The position numbers and the translations under genes are program-made. 64,000 bases of DNA from Channallabes apus (lineage: Eukaryota > Chordata > Actinopteri > Siluriformes > Clariidae): contig CM060106.1 of NCBI GenBank assembly GCA_030522415.1, forward strand, positions 26,199,967 to 26,263,966, in the 5' to 3' direction. The notes under the pieces are model-generated. The model saw only the letters and a program-made list of their open reading frames with translations. It was not told where the DNA came from and made no database searches. Below are positions 15,981 to 30,400 of the stretch, in pieces (position 1 is the stretch's first letter; the number at the start of each line of letters is the position of its first letter).

Positions 15981-15981
<1 letters not shown>

Positions 15982-16924
15982 GATTAATCACTTGGATTAA
16001 TCCTTCATTCTGACAGCACTAATGTTTATTGTAGACAAGCATACAAGGGTAATTGTTCCTAAGCCTGCCCCTGGGTACACTAATTTTCTTGTATGTTTCC
16101 CTCACAGATTCCTGCAGCTAAGCTTGGATGTACATTTACATTCCAATAAAGGTTACTGATGACATGCCTCTGAAGTTTGACTTTTTGCACCATTAAATAC
16201 TTAGGCAACTAGTTATCATATCTTCTTCTCCATGAAACATGTTAATGCTCAGTAGTACACATACATGGTTCTTTAATGTATTTGCATTGTACTAAAATCC
16301 ATTCTTTTTCAATTGCCATATACAGTATCCCGAATCACTATGGCCGTTAAAAAAAATACAACAAAAAAACAACAACACATTTTTCTTTTTCTTTATGAGG
16401 TGTTAGTGTACAGTAGTATACAGGCCCGTGGCACAGCCTAAGCTTTTATCCTTAATGCTTTTTTTCCCCCCTCACGTTACTTTTACTTTTATACTTTAAG
16501 TAGTTTTCAAACCAGTACTTTTACACTTTTACTTGAGTAAAAAGCTTGAGTTGATACTTCAAGTCTTTTTAAACCCTAGTATCTATACTTCTACTCAAGT
16601 AATGAATGTGAATACTTTTGACACCACTGCTTCTGACTTTGATGAAAGCAATAAAAAAAAAATACATTCTCCCTCGCTCGATTCTGACATTTAACAAATG
16701 CAAAATATATGTTAATATTTATTGATCTAAAACAGAAAGAGTTTACATTGATTTAATGTTTGACAGTAAAGAAAAAAAGTTTCAACTGTACATGGTTGTA
16801 GAAGAAAAGAAAAGTACGTACAAAATAAAAATAAGACTAAGAAGACTATGATATCTAATTATACAATCTGTGATACATGTGCAATGAAATGTGATAAAGT
16901 GACTAAAGTGACTGTGTGCTAAAT

Positions 16925-17316
16925 TTGTGAAGGGTTTCCATACACACAGTCCCCAAGGCGGGAATCGAACCCTTGACACCAACGCACTACATTCAAAAAA
17001 TGAAGGATTTCACTCACTCATCATCTACACCACTTTATCCTGTATGCAGGGTTACGGGGGCGGGCTGGAGCCTATCACAGGACACTTAGGGCACTTGTTG
17101 GGTTACATCCTGGACAAGTGGGCCAATGCATCACAGACACAGGGCACACACTACAGACAATTTGGGACGGTCAATCATGCTAGTCTGCATGTCTTTGGAC
17201 TGTGGGAGGAAACCTGTAGGGACAGGGAGAACATGCAAACTCCAGACACACAGACCTGAGGCGGGAATCGAACCTGGAACCTGGAGGTGCAATGCGGCCG
17301 TGCTAACCACTAGTAT
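16925..17316 (+). repeat. Two L2-type 3'-end repeat fragments (copies b, c)
   Basis: A short fragment with CGGGAATCGAACCCTTGAC at 16925-16990 is followed by a longer copy at 17015-17316. The longer copy contains GGGTTACATCCTGGAC, GACTGTGGGAGGAAACC, GAACATGCAAACTCC, CGGGAATCGAACCTGG and 'gtgctaaccacta'. It ends about 200 bp before the SLC22A31 start codon, so the proximal promoter is short and unique. Confidence 0.7.
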
Positions 17317-17394
17317 TTGATCTAAACAATAAATACTGTAAAAGAACCTCTTGAGTTTTGCATTTGCGAGTCGATTCACCAAACCGATTCACTT

Positions 17395-17517
17395 TAAAAG
17401 AGTCGATAAAAAGAATCGACTCCATCACGCGCATGCTTCACGAGAGCGGTGCGCGTGAGAGACGCGGTGCTTTAAACAGCAAACTCTCTCTCTCGCTCAC
17501 AAACACATACCCGCGCC
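17395..17517 (+). promoter_or_regulatory. GC-rich proximal promoter and 5' UTR of the SLC22A31-like gene
   Basis: Composition shifts from A/T-rich to CG-rich about 120 bp before the ATG, with several CpGs. CACGCGCATGCTTC (near 17424) resembles an NRF1 half-palindrome. No TATA box is obvious. The start context GCGCCATGGAG fits the Kozak rule (G at +4). The CpG-rich composition continues into exon 1. The transcription start is not determined. Confidence 0.45.
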
Positions 17518-18433
17518 ATGGAGTTTGAAGCTAAAGTCTACCCTCAGACTGGAGGATTCGGACGCTATAACCGGCTCGTTGCGGTTTTCACTTGGTTCCC
17601 GCACTTCGCCGTGGCTTTGAACCTGTTTTGTGATGTTTTCTTCACGCTCGTGCCGGAGTCGTACCAGTGCCGCGCGGACCCGGACTTACTGCCCTCCGCT
17701 TTCCTCCTCAGCAACTTCTCCTCTCAGACCTACCTCAACCTCACCGTGCCCTGGGTCAACGGCTCCGGACTGAGCCACTGCCAGCTCTACAGGTACCCGC
17801 GGAACTGGAGCACCTCCACGGCCCGGGAGCCCCAGGAGCCCCGGGAGCCGGTACCGTGTACCAGAGGGTGGTGGTACGGGGCAGCCGCAGGGCTGCACAG
17901 CAACTTCGTCACCGAGGTCAGAGGAGCTTCATCTGTGATCATGTGCTCCGATTATACTCTAGAGCAAAGGGCCACAAAACATCTTTAATGTCTGAATGTT
18001 TAAATTATGACTGAAATATTCTGTTAAACATGACTAATCTCCCTCATATAGATGCACACCAAAAATACTGCAGTTTTTCATAATATGCAACCTTTCCCAT
18101 ATTTATAATTTCCCATAATTTCCAGAAGGCCTAAGTTAATTAGTCATGTGACCAGGGTTCATTATCTAGGGGAGTGTTAGCTCAGGCAGCTAAAACCACC
18201 ACTTTCTAGGTTGTTGGTTTATCTGGGCCACACCCCAAACTACCCAGACACTGCATGCAGTGCCGGTCCTGAACCTGGGTAAAAATGGGAGGGTTGCATC
18301 AGGAATGGCATCTGGTATAAAACCTGTGCCAGGTTGTTGTGTGGATTGATGGTCAGCTGTGGCAACAGCAGAAAGACTAACGACAACAACTAGGGTTCAT
18401 TATCTATCTGTCTATATATACTGTGTGTGTATG

Positions 18434-18478
<45 letters not shown>

Positions 18479-21400
18479 ATAAAAAACAAAAATTCTGCTT
18501 TCCTCACTAAGTAAGGCCTCAACACAGAGTGTAACAATAGGCAGCGTCATCGACTTCTGTGTTATACTGTGAGCTGGTCACTGGTGTCACCCAATTTAAC
18601 AGTAGGCAACTTTGTTTACAGTGAAATCTTGAATCCGAGTAAAACTTAGACAATAAATAGTTACGGTGTAGAAAAGTCAAATAGTAGATCTGTGATCAAG
18701 AAGCCGCTCTTGGGTACAAATTCTATAACATTCAGGTGAGATTATCCACTGAAGCAACTCTGAAAGGTGCAGTTTGTTCCCCCCCCCCCTTTAGGAATCT
18801 GTCCTGCGTGTTATTGATCTGTTGTGATTGTCCTGCATGGTTTTCCAATGCCAATGCTGAATCTGAGTAAAGCATGGAAACTGTAATGAAGACATAGCCA
18901 TAGATTGCATATATTGGTTGGACCCGAGCACTGTTCATCTATCTTGGTCAGTCGGCAGTGAAATATTATATAATAGGTGTAATATGTTACACGACTTGTC
19001 ATAGATTACTGACTTGATTGCCTTTTTTTTGGCTGAGAAAAAAAAACAGCAAGGAAAAACGCTTTTATATGCAGTTATTCCTGAAGCCTCGACTATGGCT
19101 GTGTTTCCATGCATGCCATCTCTCGTGTTTGTCAGTGTTTCCAGCGTGCAAAGAATGGAGCAGTGTACGATGAAGACAAATCTACAGCTCATGTGTTGGC
19201 TGTAATGTAAATACAGCAAACAGCTGCATCATAAATGAAAGGAAAATGAAAATAGCCTGCGGTGCTCTTGGTACAACAGAGAACCATGTTATCCTGCCAC
19301 CAATTTTTCAAAAGCAGACGACATTGTACATAGATCACATCTCTGTATTCACAGTTTGAATTTAAGCCATTATCCATTCTTTCTTTTTTTTCGCTCAGAG
19401 CTCCATGATTCCACATGGATACTTAAGTTACAGTATACAAAGTTTATTAAAGTTTATACAGTTTAGTTAGTGCACAGTATAATCTCACCTAGATGTGGCT
19501 GTACATCTAGATTTCTGTAAAGCTGCTTTGTGACAATGTATGTTGTTAAAAGTGTCACACAATTTTTAATTAAATTTACAGTAGCTACTCATGCACACGG
19601 TGATAGCAAGTTAAACTTTTGGACTATGTTTGAGATTTACAGCCAGTAGATCTTTTGCAGACACATGACTACCAAAATCAATAGCGTTAACTCAGTCAGT
19701 GCTCATGTTGCAAATGAGACGATGCTACGGAATATGCTGAGCTTTACAATCCATAAACTTATGTGTAAGTAACGTTAATTAATACGGACATTTCAAGCTT
19801 TTTAATTAATAGCTAACTAACTGTTCCGGGGTTGAATCCCAAATAGCATAAAATGGAAAGCTTCCCTTGTTCCTAACACCAATTAGTAGTACGGGGGTTA
19901 GAGAGAAATTAAGGATTCAGCCTTCCGTGACTGGTTTTGTATGTAGGTTTTGGCCCTGGCATCCAGTAAAATAACGTCCATTTCTGTCCAGGAAGTGGGT
20001 GGGTCCATCGTCACGTCAGGTGCAAAGGTCTATTACAGAGCAGGAGCCATATTTGGACCTCTCTTCTGCCATTTTTGGAAGTCTGGAAGCATTAAAGAAT
20101 TCACATATCAAATGCAAGAGTCACGTGACAAAGCGTCAAAACAAACAAGATATCGGAAACCCAAACAAGTGAAGATTTTTTTTCTTGCCAAATTCTCTAA
20201 AAAGCTTGTGCCTTTTTTTTCAGTTGGCTCAGTGTGCGCCATGAGGGTTGTTTTGAGGAAAATCATAATGAGGTCTTGGGTCATATGATTTCAGTGCCAT
20301 GTAAGGGAGGTTGGGCCTAATTAGCATACTAAAAGTACAGGCTGCAAAAAACTATTTTTAAAAATACTTTTCTATAGTATTTTGCTTTTCTATAGCAAGG
20401 CCAAGACAATAACGGCATCAATCATATTATTTATTGTGTGCTTGTGTAGTAATCTGAATCAATCTTTAAATATGTGACAAGAAAAAAAAAAAAGGATTTT
20501 TGTTCTATTTGTGCCATTGTTGGTGCCATAATTGGTGGCGCACTAGTATAGTGGGTAGCTCCAGATCCAATTGCAAATGCAGAATTGTCTAGATCTTATT
20601 GATTTCCAACATCACCAACATGTGAGATTAAAGGTTGTCATGTCCCACAGCAACACAATCAAAAGATCTCTGCATTTCCAATAATGTGTACCGGTGTCAA
20701 TTGAATAACCTGTTGTTTGTGAAAGTGAACTTTAGCAGGTAAACAAATCCCTGGTGAACAGTTTTTCCAGTATCTCTTTAAGATACCTTATCTGAATTTT
20801 TTTTTTCTCTTTTTCCTCCGGTCTGCAGTGGAACTTGGTTTGTGAGGACTTCTGGAAGGTTCCCCTACAGCACGTCTGCTTCATGACCGGCTGGATCCTC
20901 GGCTACGTGCTGCTCGGCTCGCTGTGTGACTGGTGAGCGCTCGAGCTCTATAGGCGTGGGGTTTAAGTAGTTAAACAGATGTCAGGTCTATCTAATTAAA
21001 CACTATAATGTAAACAATTCTACATGTCAATTATAATTTGTGTATTGCATTCAATTATTATTATTTACAAACTTTAGAATGACATTTTTTTCAGTACTTT
21101 TATTTTAGTTCTTAAAGTTTTACATTTATCCAAATTATTTATTATAGCACTAATTTCTTTAAAAAAATATTTCTCATAACTGATTAATAAAATACAAATA
21201 ATAGTTATTCATAATTTTATTACTATTATTTTAATAATAGTATATATTTTAATTAAAAGTTTCAGTATTTTAATTATGTAGGGTTAAATGAGGAATTATA
21301 TAGGAATTTATTATTTTTATCATTATTGATTTTTAATTTTTTAAATGGCACCGTGAGTTCCATGATCCTATTGAAGTGTGTGTGTGTGTGTGTGTGTTTA

Positions 21401-24400
21401 GGTTAGGTCGGCGTCAGGCTCTGCTGATCTCTGTATCTTTCTCAGGCCTGCTCGGAGTCACTGTGTGTTTCTCCAACAGCTCAGTGGTGTTTCAGCTTCT
21501 CCGTCTGGGCCAGGGCACTGCGCTCGCTGGTGTCCTCCTCTCCTCCTATATTACCCGTATGTTCCACATGAGTGGTAGCTATGTCAACATCACACACACG
21601 CACACAAACACAACAGTAGTGTACACAAGGAGAACAGACATCTATTCCACTGCTGAAGGTAATGTGTCTAAATTGGATTATAATTACATGTAATAAAGAG
21701 ATGTTTATCTCTTTTTTTTCTTTCTTTATCAGTTAATCCTTTAACGGACATCAAAAGAAGTCGCGTCATTTTTTTTTGTGTGTGTAATCAGGTAGCAGGA
21801 TGTCGACACAGAATAGGAAGGTCCTGTTTATCCACCATATCCTGCCTGGCTTCATGTTATACTGACAGGAGGAAGCCTGTTTGTGCTTTGGAGGAAGAAA
21901 TAAGAGTGTACAAAAGTAATGGAAAAGCAGCATTGCATCATGGGTAGAAATATAGTCACTTATGTCCTCCAAAATCCTCTGTCTTCCCTGCACCAATAAC
22001 CTATTTGCATTTGTGCTAGTGTTCTATATTAGACGTGTTAATGGAAGCATATGGGAAAGTCTGTATTTGTAGAAAAACTCATGCAGATGTTAGTGTTTTT
22101 TGTAGTGGTGCTGATAACATCTGTTTATGAAATGAATCTTCAGCCTTAAACCCTGCATTGTGTTGACCTGACTTCCGTGTAAGAATGTACAGTACTTGTG
22201 CTTATTCAGGTGGTTGAGGCTCTGGGGTTGCTGATCGGATGGTCAGCCCCTGTTGGGCCCTTGGGAAGGCCCTTAACATGATTCCCATATAAATGTCACA
22301 AGAGGACACGGGGTCCATTTGTATTTACAGACGTAAAGAATGACTGGTTAGAGTGGATGGTGAAAGGTTGGACTGAGATGAGTGTTCCTGAAAAGCTGAC
22401 TATTCAGACCTAACATTACTTACTTGCCCGTGCTTTTACATTGTGACACACTAACAGTTAAATTACCTTTTTAACAACAATGACAACTGCAGTCAAGCGT
22501 TTGCATTGATTCAAGTTTATTTATTTTACTTTATTTATCCCAGAGGGAAATTGCTTAAAGGTTTTTCGAGCATGAATGTCCTGTTAAGGTCATGCCACAG
22601 CATCTCAATCGAATTTAAGTCCGGACTTTTACTAGGCCACTTTTTTTTTTTTTTTACTTTTTGAGCCATTCAGAGCTGGACTTGTTTCAGATCCTTGTCC
22701 TGCTGCATAAACCCAGGGTGCCAATCCATCGCAGGGCATACTGTACACACAGACACACACGCATTCACACACTTTGGGCAATCTGGGAGCGCTAAGTAGC
22801 ATAATCTGCATATGTTTGGACTGTGGGAGGAAACCGGAGAACCTGGAGCAAAACCACTAAACACAGAGAGACCATACACTGCACACAGCCCTGAAGTGGG
22901 AATCGAACCTAGACCCTGGAAGGGCAAGGTGACCGTGCTAACCACTCTGGACAGGGTGCCAATAAATTGCAGGGCACAAACACACCCACACACTACGGCC
23001 AATTAGCCTAATCTTAGCTTAGTCTTTCGACTGAGGGAGGAAACGGAAAAGAAGGAAATCCACCAAGCACTGGGAGACCATGCAAACTCCACACACACGG
23101 ACCCGAGGGGGGAATCGACCCTCAATCCTGGAGGTGCAAGGCGACAGTGCTAATCACATGCCACAGTACCATTTTATAAAAATAAAAAAAAAAGTATTAA
23201 CGTCATTAATAATCATATTTGGCATGGGCTAGATTATGTCGATTAAAGGTTCTGAATGTCTGTTTTAAAAGAATTTTTGATGAATTGTTCGGCCCTAATC
23301 AACTCAAGACTTTTATTACTTGGGATGCTTCTTAGAATGGACAACATTTTAATAAGAACTTCTAAGTCTGGATTTCAGTCATGATTAAGTCAAATCACTT
23401 AAATATATAAATTATTATAATGAATTTATGGGAAACACAACCTAATTAACCTAATTAAACACAACCTAAGACAAATGGTATCTGTTTAAATTAATAAACA
23501 TGTTTAAGTTTCCGGCGTTCATAATCCAAAAGATTAAATGAAAATGAAACAAAAATAAAATGTATTATGCAATGACATAATTTTTTGTAAAAAGTTGTTG
23601 CAAGGGTTTTGTTTCATGACCCCAAAAGAAATTTTTTTATAAAACCCATCATCAGTTTAATGTATATCAAACCCCATGCCAAGGACATTAAAACATTGCA
23701 GCAGAATTTAAAGCATCAACACATTATACACTGAACTCAAATAACAAAAAAAAAAGTTTTATTACCATTTCAGCTCCAATAGCAAACATTTCAATGCACT
23801 GAAACATTTTTCACATAAACTCCTGTTTGCTTGCAGTCCGCTGCGAGTGTGTGTGAAATTCCTCAATGACTCTAATAACAGTAGTCTAGTCTCGTTTCCT
23901 AAAGAGCGCTCAGGAAAGAAACTTCACTTCCTACGTGTGCACTCTTTCCTCCTATTGTTCTGAAACACAGCCTTTTATCTGTCACTGGTAATTCTTTACA
24001 TTTTTTTTTCCCCCCCTTTTATTTTTTTTTAATCTGAACTGACTTTTACTTTTGACCTCAGAGGAATCTGGGCTCGCTCTGCATGTGTGTGTGAATGTTT
24101 TGAGATTCCTGCTCCTTGTTCCACCCTGTACCTCCGGCTCCTACGCAGTGTAAAGCTCCAACACGTCACACAGCCTAGACAACGAGGTCTCTGGACTGTA
24201 CTGCATTACACGGTGTTCCCATAGCTTTTTCCTTGAAATAACACCCACCCACTCCTGAAGTAAAACAATCCCAGGAAAATAAAATGAGAAAATCATGCAG
24301 TGCTCTTTTTCCAAAGGAGTACAGAAGGTGACGTCACTTGTAATACAGAAGGTGACGGAGACAGATTACTGAGGTGGTTCCGGGGGATTCGGACGGTGAA

Positions 24401-27400
24401 GAGTTCACAAAGGTTGTAGAATGGCAAGATGAGCATTTTCCCAGTGATGTGAAAAAGTATTTGATAATAGTATATGGTATAATTACAGATTCATTTTTAA
24501 AATAAATGATTACACAAAGACAACCCGAGGAAAAAACTAAATGCAATTTTTAAATGAAGAATCAAGTTAAATTTGTTGGCATGGTGGCTTAGTGGTTAGC
24601 ACTCTCACCTTGCACTTTCAGGGTCTGGGTTCGATTCCCGATTCAAGGGTCTGTGCACGGTCTCTCTGGTGGGTTTCCTCCCACAGTCCAGCTTTCGGGC
24701 CATAGTGTGTGGGTGTTTGTGCCTTGCAATTTATTGGCACCCTGTCCAGAGTGTACCCTGCCTCGTGCCCAAAATCTACTGGGATATGCTCCAGGCCCCC
24801 CGCCACCCTCTATACAGGATAAATGGGATAAACTAGATACTGTATATAGTGTGTGCATGTACTGTGCATCCAATTTGTTGAACCTGGTGGTATGTTTATA
24901 CGGGTACAGTACATTAACACACACTGTGGGGAATGTGTAAGTAGTATGTTTATATACATTTAAGTAACGTTAACGAAAACTTTTTCAATTGAAAAAAAAA
25001 CTATCCCTGCTTTAATATTTGAGCACATTTATAGTACAAACCTTGTCAATGAAAAATGAGAGCAAAGAACAAACCAATGAAAATGTTCAATTAATTGACA
25101 ATGATTTGAGGTCATTTCGTCTAGCATATCTTTAATGTTGTGCAACATCTCTACATAAAACTGTTGTTCTTTCACCTGACTCTCATTTCTCCTCTCTCTT
25201 AAGATAAGACAAAAAAAAGGATAAAAAAAAAATAAAATTTAGTGACTCTTCTGTATAACGGAGAACATATGAGAATCTAGTATAAAATCTTGTTTCAGAC
25301 CATGGCTTCTATAGGACAAATCTTCTCATTTTCTTTTTTTTTTTTGGCTTTATTTGCTCAGGGAGTTTACTTTGACACCGTCGCCCTCGGCTTGCTCATC
25401 AGGGACAATCTGACAATTCTGTTATATGTTTACATATTGTCTTACATATTTCATACTCACTCATGGTCTCAAAAGTACCGCTTTATCCTGTATACAGGGT
25501 CACGGGAAGCCTATCCCAAGAGACGGGGTGACAATTTATTGCAGGGCGCACACATTCACACAATACAGGCAATTTGGGAACTCCAATTAGTCTAAAATTG
25601 AATCTGTATCTGTGTAAATGTCTGAGTAATTCTCTCCCTCTCCCTTGGGTATGTGTACTGCAGGTCTGGAGGTGTGTGATCCCCCTCACAGGCTCATGAT
25701 GTCCATGGTGAGTGGTTTCTTTTCCGTGTTCGCTGAGCTCATGCTCCCGGGACTGGCTGTGCTGTGCGGCGAGTGGCCAGTGCTGCAGGCTGTGGCGACG
25801 GTGCCTCTGCTGTTATTACTGTCCTATGGATGGTGAGTCAGCGATTTTATGGTCACCACACGCACACTCTAACTAATCAATCACTCAGTAAACCCTAACC
25901 CAGTAATATCAAAGTCTGCTTTTTTCTAAACTTTATTATTCAACAGTTAATTCTGACCGAGCGATCTGACTGGACGAAAGCCATCCCGCAAGCGTTGATG
26001 ATGATAATAGGCGATAACAACACTGGGATGGTTAACTATATGTATCACTCCGCGCCACAGGTGTTCTAATACCCGTTAATTGCGCTAACTGTCGTTTGCA
26101 TCATGGGTGAAATTAGGTCTGTTATGAGGGGAGAGCAGCTGCTTGTCAAAACCCACATTCAAATCCAGCCAGAGAAGCAGTTTCAGCAATAAAATACACC
26201 TGATGACGTTTTAAACGCTGTTGTTCGCCAGCTCCTCCAGTCGTGGTTGGCAGAGCGAAATAACTGGTTATGTAAAAAAGCAAATCATAATCTGTTGATA
26301 ATAACTGATGTTTATGGAACTCTTTGGCACTCGAGCTGCACCCTTGTGCCTACGACCGAATCATAGGCCGCGTTGATATTTATCACAACAGCACTCCCTC
26401 TCGTGTGATATTGCTTGCGTAAGACTGTTTCTTATGTTTTATTGTCTTCTATTGATTAACACAAACAATCTAGTCTCTGAAAGCTTCACCTTCGTGCCTA
26501 TGACTGCAGCACAGCTGTGCTGATATTTATCACAACAGCACTCCCTCTTGTGAGATATTGTTTAAGTAAGGCCATTTCTTATGTATTATTGTCTTCTGTT
26601 GATTAACACAAGTTATCTAGACTCTGAAAGTGGAACAGGATGATTGTTTAAGAGGAATTGTTCAGCTCTATGCATTATCAAGACATAACATTTATTAAAC
26701 AGCAGTTCCTTGAAGAGTTTGTTACGTTGCCACAAAAATACATTTACACTGTTATATTGTTAAACTATTGTTGAGCTTGTGGCACAGTGTGTGTATACGT
26801 GTGTGCGTGTATATCTGAGGTAATGAGTGACCGTGTGTGTGTGTGTGTTGACTTGTAGATGACATTTGTGAGTGTGTGCGCTAAATGAATGGCATGTTTG
26901 TATGTTTGAACAGCTGGCCCTCTGTCTTCCCCGAGTCTCCCCGCTGGCTTCTGGCCACATCTCAGATTCCTCAGGCCAAGAGATGCCTACAGCTGTTCAC
27001 CTCCCATAACAAAGTGTGTAGGAGGGACGATCTCTACCCTGCTGAGACTCTTCTGACAGGTACGTGTGTTGTCAAAAATGGAATCTCTAAAGTAGACCAT
27101 ACTGCTATGAACCCGTTTAAAAGGGAAGAAGGGGGTGCTTTATGCCATTTGGCGTGTGTCCTTCAATGTTGATTTGACGTTATTGCGTAAACACAGAGTA
27201 ACTGGTACTTGAGAAGAGTTTGAATTGCAAGTTTGTGGGATGTTTTTAATTATTTTTATGGTTGTAGGCAGAGAACTATGAGTTGCAACCTTCCTTTGAA
27301 TGCAGCGTTAAGAATTAAGAGGCTAATAAGAATATATATACTGAGTGGCCTGAAAAATGTATACACACTTCAACATGAAGAATATACGCCTCTCTTCTGA

Positions 27401-30400
27401 CGGTTGTTAATGAGGGTGCAACAATGGTGCATCTAGTGATGTCTTTAGGGGGAAAAATACTACTTATTGCTGCATAATTCAATTCAAGTTTTAAAATGGG
27501 CATAGATAACTATTGAAGTGTGTATACATTTTTGGGCCCCTCTTGTTTGTATGTATATAGTGTAATGTAAGTTTAATTTCGAGTTTAAACACTAGGTGCC
27601 ACCATCCATTGTAATCCAATAATAATGCTGCCAAACTCTTGGCTGTAAATGTTAAGGGCAGAGAAACAAAAATAAATAATTGCAGGTGAATTCAAAGAAA
27701 GAATTTCTGTTTAATTTACCAGGATTTATTTACTGAAGCAATAGATGAGATCTTGGTCCAGCTGAATCCGTGAAACCTTGTACAGTGGTGTGAAAAACTA
27801 TTTGCCCCCTTCCTGATTTCTTATTCTTTTGCATGTTTGTCACACTTAAATGTTTCTGCTCATCAAAACCCGTTAACTATTAGTCAACGATAACATAATT
27901 GAACACAAAATGCAGTTTTTAAATGAAGGTTTACGTTATTAAGGGAGGAAAAAAAAACTCCAAATCTACATGGCCCTGTGTGAAAAAGTGATTGCCCCCT
28001 TTGTTAAAAAATAACTTAACTGTGGTTTTCACGACCCGGAGTTCAATTTCTGTAGTCACCCCCAGGCCTGATTACTGCCACACCTGTTTCAATCAAGAAA
28101 TCACTTAAATAGGAGCTACCTGACACAGAGAAGTAGACCAAAAGCACCTCAAAAGCTAGACATCATGCCAAGATCCAAAGAAATTCAGGAACAAATGAGA
28201 ACAAAAGTAATTGAGATCTATCAGTCTGGTAAAGGTTATAAAGCCATTTCTAAAGTTTTGGGACTCCAGCGAACCACAGTGAGAGCCATTATCCACAAAT
28301 GGCAAAAACATGGAACAGTGGTGAACCTTCCCAGGAGTGGCCGGCCGACCAAAATTACCCCAAGAGCGCAGAGACAACTCATCCGAGAGGCCACAAAAGA
28401 CCCCAGGACAACATCTAAAGAACTGCAGGCCTCACTTGCCTCAGTTAAGGTCAGTGTTCACGACTCCACCATAAGAAAGAGACTGGGCAAAAACGGCCTG
28501 CATGGCAGATTTCCAAGGCGCAAACCACTTTTAAGCAAAAAGAACATTAAGGCTCGTCTCAATTTTGCTAAAAAACATCTCAATGATTGCCAAGACTTTT
28601 GGGAAAATACCTTGTGGACCGACGAGATGAAAGTTGAACTTTTTGGAAGGTGCGTGTCCCGTTACATCTGGCGTAAAAGTAACACAGCATTTCAGAAAAA
28701 GAACATCATACCAACAGTAAAATATGGTGGTGGTAGTGTGATGGTCTGGAGTTGTTTTGCTGCTTCAGGACCTGGAAGGCTTGCTGTGATAGATGGAACC
28801 ATGAATTCTACTGTCTACCAAAAAATCCTGAAGGAGAATGTCTGGCCATCTGTTCGTCAACTCAAGCTGAAGCGATCTTGGGTGCTGCAGCAGGACAATG
28901 ACCCAAAACACACCAGCAAATCCACCTCTGAATGGCTGAAGAAAAACAAAATGAAGACTTTGGAGTGGCCTAGTCAAAGTCCTGACCTGAATCCTATTGA
29001 GATGTTGTGGCATGACCTTAAAAAGGCGGTTCATGCTAGAAAACCCTCAAATATAGCTGAATTACAACAATTGTGCTAAGATGAGTGGGCCAAAATTCCT
29101 CCAGAGCGCTGTAAAAGACTCGTTGCAAGTTATCGCAAACGCTTGATTGCAGTTATTGCTGCTAAGGGTGGCCCAACCAGTTATTAGGTTCAGGGGGCAA
29201 TTACTTTTTCACACAGGGCCATGTAGGTTTGGATTTTTTTTCTCCCTAAATAATAAAACCCCTCATTTAAAAACTGCATTTTGTGTTTACTTGTGTTATC
29301 TTTGACTAATAGTTAAATGTGTTTGATGATCAGAAACATTTTGTGTGACAAACATGCAAAAGAATAAGAAATCAGGAGGGGGGCAAATAGTTTTTCACAC
29401 CACTGTATGTCTTCATTCTATAGACTATTTTGAAAGCTTTAAATTATATCTAAATCTATTTCCTTAAAATGATTGACCGATGATTTTATTAACTTTCTAA
29501 ACATAATCTTAAGTTTAGTAAAATTCTCAGTTACAACACATGCATTTTTTAACTTTTTTGTTCAATACTTTATCATTTACCCAAAAGCTACCAAAAGAGC
29601 TGTTGGCTAGTATTAAAGACAGATTTACACACGTAAGCATTTGTATGTTTGTTTGTTTTTGTTTGGTCATGTATAATCTAATGACGGATGGTTTTAGAAA
29701 GTTATAAACGGATATGAAAGAAGTAAGAAGAAAGTTAGAAGAGGATATGAAAGCAAATATAAAGGCAGGTTGCCCTTGTGCCTTATACCATTGGAAAGCT
29801 CTCTTTACTGCCTAATAAGACAGTCATGTCGCCTGCCATAGACTTGAGTCAAGCTTAGATTTTTATCTAGGAAGCTCTCAAGAAGAAACTCAGAAAAGAC
29901 AGTAGTTGGCCTCTTAGGATCATAGAGAATGTGTGAATGACATTGTGTTTTAAACTGCCGTTCTATCATTTACCCTGCCAGAAATTCCTACCAGTAGCAA
30001 AATGTGATAGTTTTATTAGTCTGCACTAGTTTCTCACCATCTCCTACCTATAGTTTTTGAATGGTTGTAACACTGCAAAACATTTAGTATAGTTTTATCG
30101 GAGGTAACGTTTCCTGACATGGTGGCTGCACTTTTTGACATCTTGTCTTTAACATCATCAGAACAGAATCTCTAACTGGTAGCGCTTTCTGACACGTGTA
30201 TTTAATGTTATGCGCTATCCCCTAGTCGACTGTTAAATTAACCATGCAAATAAAATGTACAGTAATACAACATCATTAAAAATAAAAACTCTTAATAATA
30301 AATATGAACTCACAAGTTGCTTGGAGTAGTAGCATGGATTTATGGGCGGGGTGCTAAAGGAGTGAAACATAAAAAGGTATTTTTGTTATGTACATGTGTG

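Larger units (their letters stand above)
12230..16629. mobile_element. hAT-superfamily DNA transposon (4.4 kb including nested LINE)
   Basis: Ends are CAGAGGTGTCAAGTAACGAA at left and, read inward from the right, CAGTGGTGTCAAAAGTATTC. Both are followed by similar text rich in ACTT/AAGT 'chemist' motifs. Perfect 8-bp target-site duplications CTTCTGAC flank it at 12222-12229 and 16630-16637, as expected for hAT. The interior lacks a usable transposase; the left arm holds only a short open stretch before the LINE insertion at 12967. Without the LINE and the simple repeat the element is about 1.5 kb, so it is non-autonomous. Confidence 0.85.
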
